Of a DNA stretch of 64,000 nt, positions 45,669-55,147 are shown piece after piece. Where the stretch lies: the NCBI RefSeq assembly GCF_001591465.1, contig NZ_BCUY01000005.1, forward strand, positions 1 to 64,000. The letters are read 5' to 3'. Position 1 is the first letter of the stretch, and every line of letters begins with the position of its first letter. The stretch comes from Cytobacillus firmus NBRC 15306 (GTDB taxonomy: Bacteria > Bacillota > Bacilli > Bacillales > Cytobacillaceae). The position numbers and the translations under genes were made by a program. The notes under the pieces are model-generated. The model was not told the DNA's origin, ran no database searches, and saw only the letters and a program-made list of their open reading frames with translations.

Positions 45669-48230
45669 ATGTCTGTTGCTCTAGGACAAAAAATGAAATT
45701 GAACATTGAACGTTTAAACAAGGACATCCGTCTCTTTCCTCAGGTTCACCCAGTAACCTCAGATATGAAAATGACCCACAAAGGTGTTTCCCGCTTGGTT
45801 ATGCTAGATCGCTATACCTTCAAAGACACCGAGAAAGTGACGCTCACAAACGGTGACTTTGTTGTCCTCACCATTAAGGAAGATCCGAAATTTCCTGCAC
45901 GCGGCTTAGGCTACATCCTCGATATTGACTGGGAAAACAAGACTGCCAAGGTTTTAGTAGAGGAAGATTACAGAGGGGTGCTGGATGATCCGGAAGAATC
46001 GAGAACAGGCATTATTACAAAGCCTCTTGATGTAATCGAGAAGCCTTTGGAAATCTACTATGAGCAAATCGCCAAGCGTAACGCAACAGGCCTGGCATCT
46101 GTTGAGAAAACCGAAGAAAAGAAAAAAGAATGGTTTGAAAAATTCTATCAGGAATTGAAAAACTTGAATTTCATTCCGGCTGGCCGCGTATTGTATGGAG
46201 CGGGTGCCGACACAGATGTTACGTATTTCAACTGCTACGTAATGCCATTCGTACAGGACTCCCGTGAAGGAATTTCCGAACACCGCAAGCAGGTAATGGA
46301 AATCATGAGCCGAGGCGGAGGAGTTGGGACAAATGGTTCAACCCTAAGACCGCGCAACACACTGGCTAAAGGAGTAAACGGCAAGTCATCGGGTTCCGTA
46401 TCCTGGCTTGATGATATTGCGAAGCTTACACACCTTGTGGAGCAGGGAGGTTCCCGCAGAGGTGCTCAGATGATTATGCTGGCAGACTGGCATCCGGACA
46501 TTATCGAATTCATCATCTCGAAAATGCAAAACCCAAGAATACTGCGATTCCTTCTTGAAAATACAAATGATGAAACAATAAAAAAATATGCTAAAGAAAA
46601 ATTAAAATTCACTCCATTTACTGAACAGGAAATTGCCATGTACCAGGGTATTATTAATTACAAGAGCATTCCTGGCTATGGCGGGTTCAGTGATAAAATC
46701 ATAAAGGATGCTGAAGAAAAACTGGAGACTGGCGGTACTTACAGTGTTCATAATTCTGAATTCCTTACTGGGGCAAACATTTCAGTCTGCCTGACAAAAG
46801 AATTTATGGATGCAGTTGAAAATGATGCAGAATACGAGCTTCGCTTCCCAGATGTTGAATCATATGATGCTGATACCATGAAAACCTACAACGAAGAGTG
46901 GCATAAAGTCGGTGACGTCAGAGAATGGGGAAAACTTGGCTATAAAGTCCGTGTTCACCGCAAAATCAAAGCGAAAGAACTTTGGAACCTGATTAATATC
47001 TGTGCAACATACTCAGCAGAGCCAGGTATTTTCTTTATTGATAATGCCAACGACATGACCAATGCACAGGCTTATGGACAAAGGGTTGTAGCAACAAATC
47101 CATGTGGTGAACAGCCACTCGCACCATATTCTGTCTGCAACCTTGCAGCTGTGAACCTTGCAGAAATGGCAGATAAGGAGAATAAGACCGTTAACTTTGA
47201 AAAGCTGAAGCGTACTGTTGAAGTAGGAGTACGTATGCAGGACAACGTAATAGATGCTACACCATACTTCCTCGAAGAAAACAAAAAGCAGGCATTAGGC
47301 GAGCGCCGTGTTGGTCTTGGCGTTATGGGGCTTCATGATCTGCTGATCTATTGTGAAACAGAATATGGTTCTGAAGAAGGCAATGTGCTGATTGACAAAG
47401 TCTTCGAAACCATTGCAACAACAGCTTACAAAGCTTCTGTAGAGCTTGCGAAGGAAAAAGGGAGCTTCCCATTCTTAACAGGTGACAATCCTGAAGAAAC
47501 AAATCGCCTGCGCAAAGCTTTTACAGAAACAGGTTTCATGCAGAAAATGCCAGAAGATATCCGTGAATCCATTTTAGATAGCGGAATCCGTAATTCACAT
47601 CTGCTGACTGTTGCTCCTACTGGATCCACAGGTACCATGGTTGGAGTATCTACAGGTCTTGAACCATATTTCTCCTTCTCATACTTCAGAAGCGGCCGCT
47701 TAGGCAAGTTCATTGAAGTGAAGGCAGATATTGTTCAGGAATATTTAGACCGCAATCCGGATGCAGATCCTAATAATCTGCCTGAATGGTTTGTGGCAGC
47801 GATGGATCTTGCTCCAGAAGCGCACGCAGATGTTCAATGTGTGATTCAGCGCTGGATTGACAGCTCCATCAGTAAAACTGTCAACGCACCGAAAGGCTAC
47901 AGTGTTGAACAGGTTGAGCAGGTTTATGAACGTTTATACCGCGGCGGAGCAAAGGGCGGAACAGTATATGTCGACGGATCACGCGATTCTCAAGTATTGA
48001 CGCTGAAAGCAGAAGAGAACAGCTTTGATGGTACTGATACAGTCAAAAAAGAAAAATCAAAGCAGCATGTTGTGCTGGTTGATACAATCAGTGACCTGCG
48101 TTCCACCGATGTAACAATCGGTTCAGAAGTAGGCAATACATGCCCGGTATGCCGCAAAGGAAAAGTCAAAGAAATCGGCGGCTGCAATACTTGCACAAAC
48201 TGTAATGCACAGCTGAAATGCGGTTTATAA
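45669..48230 (+). CDS. nrdJ: adenosylcobalamin-dependent (class II) ribonucleotide reductase
   Basis: Reduces ribonucleotides to deoxyribonucleotides with a B12-derived radical, so it works with or without oxygen. The 853-residue protein has an N-terminal regulatory-like part, a barrel with FNCYVMP, the NPCGEQPL catalytic-cysteine loop (about residues 478-485), PTGSTGTMVG, and a C-terminal zinc ribbon (CPVCRKGKVK, then CNTCTNCNAQ) as in NrdJ of this type. ATG 45669 has AGAAGGAG upstream, fixing the start over 45645. Controlled by NrdR boxes. Needs B12 supply, which is not in this window. Confidence 0.95.
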   Translation: MSVALGQKMKLNIERLNKDIRLFPQVHPVTSDMKMTHKGVSRLVMLDRYTFKDTEKVTLTNGDFVVLTIKEDPKFPARGLGYILDIDWENKTAKVLVEEDYRGVLDDPEESRTGIITKPLDVIEKPLEIYYEQIAKRNATGLASVEKTEEKKKEWFEKFYQELKNLNFIPAGRVLYGAGADTDVTYFNCYVMPFVQDSREGISEHRKQVMEIMSRGGGVGTNGSTLRPRNTLAKGVNGKSSGSVSWLDDIAKLTHLVEQGGSRRGAQMIMLADWHPDIIEFIISKMQNPRILRFLLENTNDETIKKYAKEKLKFTPFTEQEIAMYQGIINYKSIPGYGGFSDKIIKDAEEKLETGGTYSVHNSEFLTGANISVCLTKEFMDAVENDAEYELRFPDVESYDADTMKTYNEEWHKVGDVREWGKLGYKVRVHRKIKAKELWNLINICATYSAEPGIFFIDNANDMTNAQAYGQRVVATNPCGEQPLAPYSVCNLAAVNLAEMADKENKTVNFEKLKRTVEVGVRMQDNVIDATPYFLEENKKQALGERRVGLGVMGLHDLLIYCETEYGSEEGNVLIDKVFETIATTAYKASVELAKEKGSFPFLTGDNPEETNRLRKAFTETGFMQKMPEDIRESILDSGIRNSHLLTVAPTGSTGTMVGVSTGLEPYFSFSYFRSGRLGKFIEVKADIVQEYLDRNPDADPNNLPEWFVAAMDLAPEAHADVQCVIQRWIDSSISKTVNAPKGYSVEQVEQVYERLYRGGAKGGTVYVDGSRDSQVLTLKAEENSFDGTDTVKKEKSKQHVVLVDTISDLRSTDVTIGSEVGNTCPVCRKGKVKEIGGCNTCTNCNAQLKCGL

Positions 48231-48250
48231 AAATAAATGAAACGAATGAG

Positions 48251-48285
48251 AGAAGATGGAAATAATTGTTCCATCTTCTTTTTTT
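48251..48285 (+). terminator. terminator of nrdJ
   Basis: AGAAGATGGAA pairs perfectly with TTCCATCTTCT around seven bases, followed by a T-run. Confidence 0.9.
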
Positions 48286-48304
48286 GCTGCTCGTTTATTT
48301 GGCT

Positions 48305-48311
48305 CATACTA
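48305..48311 (+). promoter_or_regulatory. possible SigG -10 of splB
   Basis: CATACTA matches the SigG -10 exactly, 63 bases before the splB start. The -35 region (about 48284) is poor, so confidence is low. Confidence 0.35.
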
Positions 48312-48373
48312 CAGTCATAGGATCCAGCCAGGATTATCTGCTGGCAGACAAATTGACAAAGAGAGGTTAACCA

Positions 48374-49399
48374 ATGAAGCCATTTATTCCTCAGCTAGTT
48401 TATATAGAGCCTCAAGCTCTTGAATACCCCTTAGGAAGAGAACTAAATGAAAAATTTGAGAAAATGAATATTGAAATCAGGGAAACAACTTCACATAATC
48501 AGGTGAGGAATATACCTGGCGATAATGAATTGCAGAAATACCGCAATGCTAAATCCACTTTAGTGGTAGGAATCAGACGAACTCTGAAATTTGATACATC
48601 CAAGCCTTCGGCAGAATATGCCATTCCCCTTGCTACTGGCTGCATGGGTCACTGTCATTATTGCTATCTGCAAACCACACTTGGCAGCAAGCCGTATATT
48701 CGGACGTATGTAAACCTCGAAGAAATCTTTGATCAGGCCTCCAAATATATGGAAGAGCGCAAGCCTGAGTTAACACGCTTTGAGGCTGCTTGTACTTCCG
48801 ATATCGTCGGGATTGATCATCTGACCCATTCACTGAAAAAAACGATTGAATTTATCGGTCAGACTGAATACGGCCAGCTTCGGTTTGTCACAAAGTATCA
48901 TCATGTCGGTCATTTGCTGGATGCGAAACATAATGGGAAAACACGTTTCCGATTTAGTGTTAATTCCCGCTATGTAATAAAAAACTTTGAGTCGGGTACT
49001 TCCTCTTTTGATGAACGGCTTGAAGCTGCCCGTAAAGTAGCCAATGCCGGCTATCCGCTTGGATTTATCGTGGCGCCTATTTACATGCACGATGATTGGC
49101 GGGAAGGCTATCATGAACTTTTTCAAAGGTTAAGCAAAGCACTTGATGGCATCAATCTGGAAGGCTTAACTTTCGAATTGATCCAGCACAGATTTACGAA
49201 ACCGGCCAAAAAGGTAATTGAAAAGCGCTATCCGAAAACAAAGCTGGAAATGGATGAAGAAAAGCGAAAATATAAGTGGGGAAGATACGGTATAGGCAAG
49301 TATGTTTATCCGACAGATGAAGCAAAGGATCTGGAACATACAATCAGGGAGTATATACACTCATATTTTCCAGAAGCAGAAGTGCAATATTTTACGTAA
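48374..49399 (+). CDS. splB: spore photoproduct lyase
   Basis: A radical-SAM enzyme that reverses the spore photoproduct (thyminyl-thymine dimer) early in germination. The 341-residue protein has the 4Fe-4S cysteines in GCMGHCHYC (about residues 89-97) and the catalytic-region Cys in EAACTSDIVG (about residue 140), with the rest matching SplB length. AGAGGTTAACC lies upstream of ATG. In B. subtilis splB is co-transcribed with a preceding splA, which is absent here: nothing coding lies between 48285 and 48374. Confidence 0.95.
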   Translation: MKPFIPQLVYIEPQALEYPLGRELNEKFEKMNIEIRETTSHNQVRNIPGDNELQKYRNAKSTLVVGIRRTLKFDTSKPSAEYAIPLATGCMGHCHYCYLQTTLGSKPYIRTYVNLEEIFDQASKYMEERKPELTRFEAACTSDIVGIDHLTHSLKKTIEFIGQTEYGQLRFVTKYHHVGHLLDAKHNGKTRFRFSVNSRYVIKNFESGTSSFDERLEAARKVANAGYPLGFIVAPIYMHDDWREGYHELFQRLSKALDGINLEGLTFELIQHRFTKPAKKVIEKRYPKTKLEMDEEKRKYKWGRYGIGKYVYPTDEAKDLEHTIREYIHSYFPEAEVQYFT

Positions 49400-49504
49400 T
49401 TATGAAATTTTGCTTGTCAGCCGTACTATTTTAAAAAGCTCCTGATTAAAGATGTATAAGTAAAGGTTCCTCTATGAGCAAGTACATCGACAGGAGTGGC
49501 TTAC

Positions 49505-50389
49505 ATGTATATAGATGGTGTTTTTTCAGGAGGAGGCATCAAAGGATTTGCCTTAATCGGCGCATATGAAGCAGTTCATAGAAGGGGATTTCGCTTCAAG
49601 CGGGTTGCTGGTACCAGTGCAGGATCCATTGTGGCTGCGTTAATAGCTGCTAATTATACAAGTGAGGAAATATATCAGCTCGTCGATGAATTTGAAGTCA
49701 AAAAGCTTCTTGATGAAAGAAAAACATTCATCCCCTTTGCAGTTGGAAAATGGATTAATCTCTATTGGCGTTTGGGATTATATAAAGGATCTGAGCTGGA
49801 AAGCTGGATGGCTCAGAAACTTGGCGATAGGGGAATTAGGACATTTTCAGATCTGCCGCCTCAATCGCTGAGAGTCATTGCGTCAGACCTGACAAATGGA
49901 AGATTGATGGTACTTCCGGATGATCTTGTGCATTATGGCATTGATCCAGCTTCATTTCCGGTGGCAAAAGCTATCAGGATGAGCTGCAGCCTCCCGTATT
50001 TTTTTGAGCCGGTCAAGCTAAATGCCTTCAGCAGCACAAGTGTGATTGTGGATGGAGGGGTTTTAAGCAATTTTCCGATGTGGCTTTTTGATAAGGAAAA
50101 TGTGAAAAAAACCAGGCCTGTGCTCGGGATAAAGTTATGTCATAACTTAAGCGAACGGCCCCCGAATAAAATCGATAACGCCATACAAATGTATGCGGCG
50201 CTTTTTGAGACGATGAAGGACGCTCATGATGCAAGATACATCTCGAGAAAGCATGCACAAAATATTATTTTCATTCCAACCGATGGTGTATTGACTGCGG
50301 AATTCAATATAACCGAACAGAAGAAAAAAGACCTTCTGGAGCACGGCAGGCAATGTGCGGAGCAGTTTTTTACCTCATGGAGCTACTAA
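49505..50389 (+). CDS. yqhO: patatin-like phospholipase YqhO
   Basis: 294 residues of the patatin fold. The oxyanion loop FSGGGIKGFA (about 7-16), the nucleophile elbow GTSAGS (about residues 37-42, Ser 40) and the catalytic Asp in DGGVLSNFP (about 184) are all present, so the Ser-Asp dyad is intact. It probably hydrolyses a membrane lipid in the cytosol; the substrate is unknown. ATG 49505 has AGGAGTGG six bases upstream; the GTG at 49496 lies in that site. Neighbour of mntR in B. subtilis, which is missing here. Confidence 0.9.
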   Translation: MYIDGVFSGGGIKGFALIGAYEAVHRRGFRFKRVAGTSAGSIVAALIAANYTSEEIYQLVDEFEVKKLLDERKTFIPFAVGKWINLYWRLGLYKGSELESWMAQKLGDRGIRTFSDLPPQSLRVIASDLTNGRLMVLPDDLVHYGIDPASFPVAKAIRMSCSLPYFFEPVKLNAFSSTSVIVDGGVLSNFPMWLFDKENVKKTRPVLGIKLCHNLSERPPNKIDNAIQMYAALFETMKDAHDARYISRKHAQNIIFIPTDGVLTAEFNITEQKKKDLLEHGRQCAEQFFTSWSY

Positions 50390-50433
50390 TTAGAAAGCTC
50401 AGAAGCTTTCAAGTCAAACAAAATATAAACATA

Positions 50434-50472
50434 AAAAAATCGAGCCCTGATTAAAGGGAGGCTCGATTTTTC
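50434..50472. terminator. bidirectional terminator between yqhO and yqhP
   Basis: AAAAATCGAGCC pairs with GGCTCGATTTTT around 13 bases; T-runs on both strands. The right arm lies inside the end of yqhP. Confidence 0.88.
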
Positions 50473-50828
50473 TTTTTGCCTTTTTTGCCTTCTATGACTG
50501 TCAAATGTGGAGAAGACTTTTTCTTGGACTTTTTTATAGAAGTTATGGAACCGACAGATCCTTTTCTTCCATTAACAGAGCCAGATTCTTTATTATTAAA
50601 GCGTCTTTTTGATTTTTTTGCTGCCTTTATAAAAGCTCGCTGCTCTCGCTTTGAGGGATTAGATCTGTTAAAGCGCTGAAAAAGAAAGTATACAACAGCT
50701 CCAATGATGACAATGACAGCTATTCTCTGCAAAAAACCGGCAGGATTTGAGATCAAGCTGACGGCAACTCCGATAACAGCTAGAATAATAAGACCGGAGA
50801 CAATATAAAATGTAAATGGTTTTTTCAA
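50451..50828 (-). CDS. yqhP: YqhP-like membrane protein (SA1362 family)
   Basis: 125 residues: two N-terminal membrane helices (about residues 4-25 and 34-52), then a strongly basic, Lys/Ser/Arg-rich cytosolic tail. Family known as SA1362/YqhP, no function. TTG 50828 has GGGAGGTGG about six bases upstream; GTG 50837 would begin inside it. It is convergent with yqhO. Confidence 0.8.
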   Translation of the reverse strand: MKKPFTFYIVSGLIILAVIGVAVSLISNPAGFLQRIAVIVIIGAVVYFLFQRFNRSNPSKREQRAFIKAAKKSKRRFNNKESGSVNGRKGSVGSITSIKKSKKKSSPHLTVIEGKKGKKKNRASL

Positions 50829-51263
50829 GAAAGCCACCTCCCTAAAAGCATGATGAGCAATTTTATAAGCTTTTAAACTCTATAAGCTAAAGTTTATCGA
50901 AATAATTATGAAAGCTGTCTTCATTTTTTAATTTTCCTATTTCTTTACAATTTAAACAGAAGAACATTAACTTTTAATAAGTCTTAGTAAGGTTTTCCAA
51001 AGACAAACAAAAATGCTTATACTTAAATTTATGCTGTGCACCCCAGTCCCGGAACTCGAATAGCCGGAAAAGGACAAATTAAAGAGCTTCATCCTTATTT
51101 ATTTTATTCGACTTAAAATCTCATAAAACCTCTATATGACAGGAAAATATATAAAAAATATGAACGGTTTATGCAGCAGAAATTATTCCGGCCGCTTTTA
51201 TTTAAAAATGGATGCAATGGAATAATTGTGTGTGGACATAATAGGAAAAGGAGGTGGCGCAAA
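50829..51263. other. intergenic region between yqhP and yqhR
   Basis: This 435-base AT-rich spacer holds no gene I can support. B. subtilis has yqhQ (a DUF1385 membrane protein) between yqhP and yqhR; I see no trace of it. The reading open from 51171 is part of the yqhR frame upstream of its ribosome binding site. Confidence 0.55.
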
Positions 51264-51794
51264 GTGGCAGAAGAAAAAGAGCGCTTGGAACAGGATCAAA
51301 GGGAAAAACCGATGTCTTTTAAGACAATGGTGGTCATTACCGGACTGGTTGGAGGCATTCTTTGGAGCGGTCTGGCCTATCTTGCTTATGTGTTTAATTT
51401 CACGGAAATTCGCCCTAATGTCATTCTCGAGCCCTGGACGATTGGAGCCTGGAAAGAGGGATGGCTTGGAACACTGATCTCAATTTTCCTAATAGGGGGA
51501 GTATCTATTATAGCTGCCCTGATCTATTATGCAGCGCTGCGGAAATTTCAAAGTATTTTCGTGGGGGCAGGCTATGGAGTTGCCCTTTTTTTACTGGTGT
51601 TTTTTGTCCTCAATCCAATCTTCCCTGGAATCAGCCCGTTTTGGGATCTTGAGCGAAATACAATTATTACATCACTTTGTTTCTATATTTTATTTGGCGT
51701 ATTTGTAGGGTATTCCATTTCATATGAAGCTCAAGAACTCAGAGGCAAAACCGAAGATGAAAAAAAGGCACGCACAGATCCGGATTTAATTTAA
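51264..51794 (+). CDS. figP: YqhR/FigP membrane protein, germination ion channel partner
   Basis: A 176-residue protein with a charged cytosolic start (AEEKERLEQDQREKPMSFK), four membrane helices (about 22-42, 68-88, 101-120, 134-155) and the conserved SPFWDLERNT loop typical of YqhR. In B. subtilis this protein, renamed FigP, forms an ion channel with SpoVAF that speeds germination. A SpoVAF-like gene is 28 kb upstream in this window. GTG 51264 has AGGAGGTGG upstream and settles the start. Confidence 0.85.
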   Translation: MAEEKERLEQDQREKPMSFKTMVVITGLVGGILWSGLAYLAYVFNFTEIRPNVILEPWTIGAWKEGWLGTLISIFLIGGVSIIAALIYYAALRKFQSIFVGAGYGVALFLLVFFVLNPIFPGISPFWDLERNTIITSLCFYILFGVFVGYSISYEAQELRGKTEDEKKARTDPDLI

Positions 51795-52011
51795 TGGATT
51801 AGAGTCTGACTTCCTATATGCAGATTAAAACAGAATGACGAATGGCAAATATTTTTGCGCGTGAATAATGAAAAATAATGCGCTATACATCACTGTATGA
51901 AATTTTGCTTTATGATAGAATGTTCTTAAGTGGGCATTCTTTTTCAGTGCTTTCATCAGGATGTTAAATAGAAGGAGGAGCCTGTAAGCAATGTTAAAAA
52001 AGGGGTTGAAT

Positions 52012-52458
52012 ATGGGGAAAATACTCCTGTTAAATGGGCCGAATTTAAACCTGCTCGGCAAAAGGGAACCAGGTGTTTATGGAAATGAAACACTGGGTCA
52101 GCTGGAGCAAAATATGAAAGCATTGGGTGCTTCATATGAGGCAGAAGTAATCTGTTTTCAGTCAAATCACGAAGGTGAACTCATTGACAGGCTGCACCTT
52201 GCCAATGAAGATGGCACACAGGGTATAATTTTCAATCCCGGGGCATTTACTCATTATAGTTACGCAATAAGGGATGCTGTTGCAGGAATACAGGTTCCTG
52301 TGATCGAAGTACATATTTCAAATGTTCATGCCAGGGAAGAATTCAGGCATATTTCTGTCATTGCACCCGCTGCAATGGGCCAGATAGTCGGCCTTGGGTT
52401 TAAAGGGTATGAACTGGCATTTTATGCATTAATGGATTTTGTCAAGGGGAGAGGATAA
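52012..52458 (+). CDS. aroQ: 3-dehydroquinate dehydratase, type II
   Basis: Makes 3-dehydroshikimate in the shikimate path. The 148-residue protein has the type II motifs NGPNLNLLGKREPGVYG (about 8-24, with the catalytic Tyr at the end), the HYSYAIRDAV loop and EVHISNVHAREEFRH. The start ATG 52012 has AAAAAAGGGG six bases upstream; an ATG at 51991 has a stronger GGAGGAG site about 10 bases upstream and would add seven residues. Followed one base later by papA. Confidence 0.95.
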   Translation: MGKILLLNGPNLNLLGKREPGVYGNETLGQLEQNMKALGASYEAEVICFQSNHEGELIDRLHLANEDGTQGIIFNPGAFTHYSYAIRDAVAGIQVPVIEVHISNVHAREEFRHISVIAPAAMGQIVGLGFKGYELAFYALMDFVKGRG

Positions 52459-52459
52459 T

Positions 52460-53521
52460 ATGGAGAAAATACAAAAATTACGTGCACGCTTTACAGAGTC
52501 AGGGATTGATGGGATGCTGATTACCAGCAATTACAATCGCCGTTATATGACTGGTTTTACCGGTTCATCGGGCGTGGTTCTAATCAGTGCGGATAAAGCG
52601 CTCTTTATAACCGATTTCCGCTACACGGAACAGGCTGCCAAACAATGTGAAGGGTATGAAATTGTAAAGCATACTGGTGCAATTCCGGAAGATGTCGCCA
52701 AACAGGCAGAACAGCTTGGGATTAAAAAGCTTGGTTTTGAAGAGAATCATGTAACCTTTTCATCCTATAAAGCCTATGAAAAGGCTGTTAACGCCGAGCT
52801 TGTCCCTGTTTCTGACACTATTGAAAAGTTACGCTTGATAAAGACCGATTCAGAGATTAAGATAATTAAGGTGGCGGCAGACATTGCAGATGCTGCGTTT
52901 AAACATATTCTTGATGTCATTCGGCCAGGTATTACGGAACTGGAAGTTTCGAATGAATTAGAGTTCTTTATGAGAAAAGCGGGTGCAGATTCATCTTCGT
53001 TTGACATTATCGTAGCATCCGGGTACCGTTCTGCTCTTCCGCATGGAGTTGCCAGTGATAAGGTTATTGAAAAAGGCGATTTTGTCACTCTGGACTTCGG
53101 TGCTTATTATAAGGGGTATGTTTCAGATATTACCCGCACAGTTGCTGTTGGGGAACCTGAAGATAAGCTGAAAGAAATCTATTCAATTGTGCAGGAAGCC
53201 CAGGAGCGGGGAATGGAAGGCATCAAACCTGGAATGAGCGGCAAAGAAGCAGATGCCTTAACTCGTGATTATATTTCAGGTAAAGGCTATGGCGAATATT
53301 TTGGCCATTCTACAGGACACGGGATCGGCCTTGAAGTGCATGAAGGTCCTGCATTATCATTTAAGTCTGATGTTATCCTTGAACCCGGAATGATTGTGAC
53401 GGTGGAGCCTGGCATTTACATGCCGGGACTTGGCGGTGTCCGCATTGAGGATGATACAGTCATAACAAATGATCATAATGAAACGCTTACTCATTCTACT
53501 AAAGAATTGATTATTCTTTAA
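52460..53521 (+). CDS. papA: Xaa-Pro aminopeptidase (M24B)
   Basis: Removes an N-terminal residue before proline, cytosolic, metal-dependent. The 353-residue protein has an N-terminal creatinase-like domain (about 1-125) and the C-terminal pita-bread domain with metal ligands in DFGAYYKGYVSDITRT (two Asp), FGHSTGHGIGLEVHEGP (His), then TVEPGIYMPG and VRIEDDT (two Glu). B. subtilis yqhT. The ATG at 52460 has GAGAGGAT before it, and the gene sits one base after aroQ. EF-P follows. Confidence 0.94.
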   Translation: MEKIQKLRARFTESGIDGMLITSNYNRRYMTGFTGSSGVVLISADKALFITDFRYTEQAAKQCEGYEIVKHTGAIPEDVAKQAEQLGIKKLGFEENHVTFSSYKAYEKAVNAELVPVSDTIEKLRLIKTDSEIKIIKVAADIADAAFKHILDVIRPGITELEVSNELEFFMRKAGADSSSFDIIVASGYRSALPHGVASDKVIEKGDFVTLDFGAYYKGYVSDITRTVAVGEPEDKLKEIYSIVQEAQERGMEGIKPGMSGKEADALTRDYISGKGYGEYFGHSTGHGIGLEVHEGPALSFKSDVILEPGMIVTVEPGIYMPGLGGVRIEDDTVITNDHNETLTHSTKELIIL

Positions 53522-53546
53522 TTGTACACATTAGGAGGACAAACTT

Positions 53547-54104
53547 ATGATTTCAGTAAACGATTTTCGTACGGGATTGACGATTGAAGTTGATAACGGA
53601 ATTTGGCGCGTAATGGATTTCCAGCACGTTAAACCAGGAAAAGGAGCGGCTTTTGTACGTTCCAAATTACGCAACCTTCGCACGGGCGCGATTCAGGAAA
53701 AAACCTTCCGTGCAGGTGAAAAAGTAGGGAAAGCTCAGATCGATAACCGTAAAATGCAGTACCTTTATGCAAATGGAGATCAGCATGTTTTCATGGACAA
53801 TGAGTCTTATGAGCAAATCGAGCTGCCTGCTTCAGCAATTGAGTATGAATTAAAGTTTTTAAAAGAAAACATGGAAGTTGCTATTATGCTTTATCAGGGA
53901 GAGTCTCTTGGAATCGAGCTTCCTAACTCTGTTGAGCTTACAGTAACGGAAACAGAACCAGGCATTAAAGGGGATACTGCATCCGGCGGAACAAAGCCTG
54001 CAACAGTTGAAACCGGCCTGATTGTGCAAGTTCCTTTCTTTGTTAACGAAGGGGACAAACTGATCATCAATACAACTGATGGTTCATACGTATCGCGTGC
54101 ATAG
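53547..54104 (+). CDS. efp: translation elongation factor P
   Basis: Rescues ribosomes stalled on polyproline runs. The 185-residue protein has the three-barrel layout; the tip loop is [11 protein letters not shown] with Lys near residue 32, the position of the modification in Bacillus (5-aminopentanol on Lys). The C-terminal [16 protein letters not shown] motif is typical. AGGAGG is eight bases upstream of ATG. It forms an operon with aroQ and papA and is followed by a strong terminator. Confidence 0.97.
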   Translation: MISVNDFRTGLTIEVDNGIWRVMDFQHVKPGKGAAFVRSKLRNLRTGAIQEKTFRAGEKVGKAQIDNRKMQYLYANGDQHVFMDNESYEQIELPASAIEYELKFLKENMEVAIMLYQGESLGIELPNSVELTVTETEPGIKGDTASGGTKPATVETGLIVQVPFFVNEGDKLIINTTDGSYVSRA

Positions 54105-54107
54105 TTA

Positions 54108-54137
54108 AAAAAAATCCCGAGAAATCGGGATTTTTTT
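54108..54137 (+). terminator. terminator of the aroQ-papA-efp operon
   Basis: AAAAATCCCGA pairs with TCGGGATTTTT around GAAA, followed by T. Confidence 0.92.
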
Positions 54138-54303
54138 ATCCTTTATATTTCCTGCCTTCTGCGCCGGGGGATATGTCAGTGTCATTGCGATTATTATAAT
54201 CAGGATCGGATGTGGGAGCAGTTCTGTTATCGCGGGTTCCGCCCAGATAAGCCCTGTCGCCTTTTTTCTGGTTTTTTAAAAATTCATCTAAATTTTCATT
54301 CAT
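54136..54303 (-). CDS. small acidic/basic hypothetical protein (55 residues)
   Basis: Reads 56 codons from ATG at 54303 to TAA at 54136-54138. The protein is hydrophilic, rich in Asp/Asn/Gly/Arg, with no hydrophobic segment (MNENLDEFLKNQKKG start; RKYKG end). AGAGGT lies 6-7 bases upstream. I recognise no family. Location between the efp terminator and the SIMPL gene, on the same strand as the latter, suggests a minor gene; it is shorter than 60 residues. Moderate support only. Confidence 0.55.
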   Translation of the reverse strand: MNENLDEFLKNQKKGDRAYLGGTRDNRTAPTSDPDYNNRNDTDISPGAEGRKYKG

Positions 54304-54386
54304 CCAATAACCTCTTTTCTATAAAATTGCTCAGTGCCGCCTTATTAGTATTTGCTTCTTCACTGCGATTATTAGCCGAAGATTTC

Positions 54387-55073
54387 CTAGCTGTAAAATA
54401 TGAAATCTGCCGTGATGCGGCTTTCGATTTCTATTGTTCCCGGCTGGATAGGTGTGCTGACGGCACTTTTAACTAAAACGGAGGATTGAAAAGAGACAGG
54501 CTGCACCATGCCTGAATTACCTTCTGAAACGGATACTGGAGTACTGATTAATTGGACTCTTAGTGAAGCAGCGATTGTTTCTGCCTTTCTATAAGCATCC
54601 ATTACAGCCATGCTTAATGCCTGCTGATACCATTCCTGCTGGTTTTCTATCTCAAACGTAATTCCTCTTACCGTATTTGCGCCGCTTTCTACTGCTGTGT
54701 CCACTGCAAGTCCTGTATTTTCAATCTCATCGGCCGTAATGTTCAGTATATGCTCAACCTTGTATCCGCGGAAAATTTGCTTGCCATCCACAAAATCATA
54801 CTGCGGAAAAATGGAGAAATCTGAAGTTTGAATTTGTTTATCTGTTATTCCAATGGCGTTAAGAGCCTTTTTGACATTTGAAATGGCTGCAGCATTCTGC
54901 TCCTGTGCCTTCTGAAGCTCCTGGTCTTCTGTTAAAACTCCCAGCTTTATACTAGCCTGATCTGGCTGTACAGCTATCTTTCCTTCACCTGAAACCCTTA
55001 TTGTATTTGGCTTGGATCTGGAATGCCTTCCAGTCTGCACAGTATTGCGGACGAATGGCTGATAATAATACAT
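54387..55073 (-). CDS. SIMPL domain (DUF541) protein
   Basis: 228 residues. The SIMPL domain starts near residue 25 (RVSGEGKIAVQPDQASIKLGV) and shows the repeats of the fold (QEQNAAAISNVKKALNAIGI; YKVEHILNITADEIENTG; WYQQALSMAVMDAYRKAETIA). No signal peptide is visible, unlike many exported DUF541 proteins. The molecular role is unknown in Bacillus. ATG 55073 has GAGAAAG before it. It is on the opposite strand from efp. Confidence 0.85.
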   Translation of the reverse strand: MYYYQPFVRNTVQTGRHSRSKPNTIRVSGEGKIAVQPDQASIKLGVLTEDQELQKAQEQNAAAISNVKKALNAIGITDKQIQTSDFSIFPQYDFVDGKQIFRGYKVEHILNITADEIENTGLAVDTAVESGANTVRGITFEIENQQEWYQQALSMAVMDAYRKAETIAASLRVQLISTPVSVSEGNSGMVQPVSFQSSVLVKSAVSTPIQPGTIEIESRITADFIFYS

Positions 55074-55147
55074 AACTTTCTCACCCCGCTTTCATGAATG
55101 TATCTTTCTAGAATTACGCGGGAGAAAGAGAGAAAATGCGCATAATA

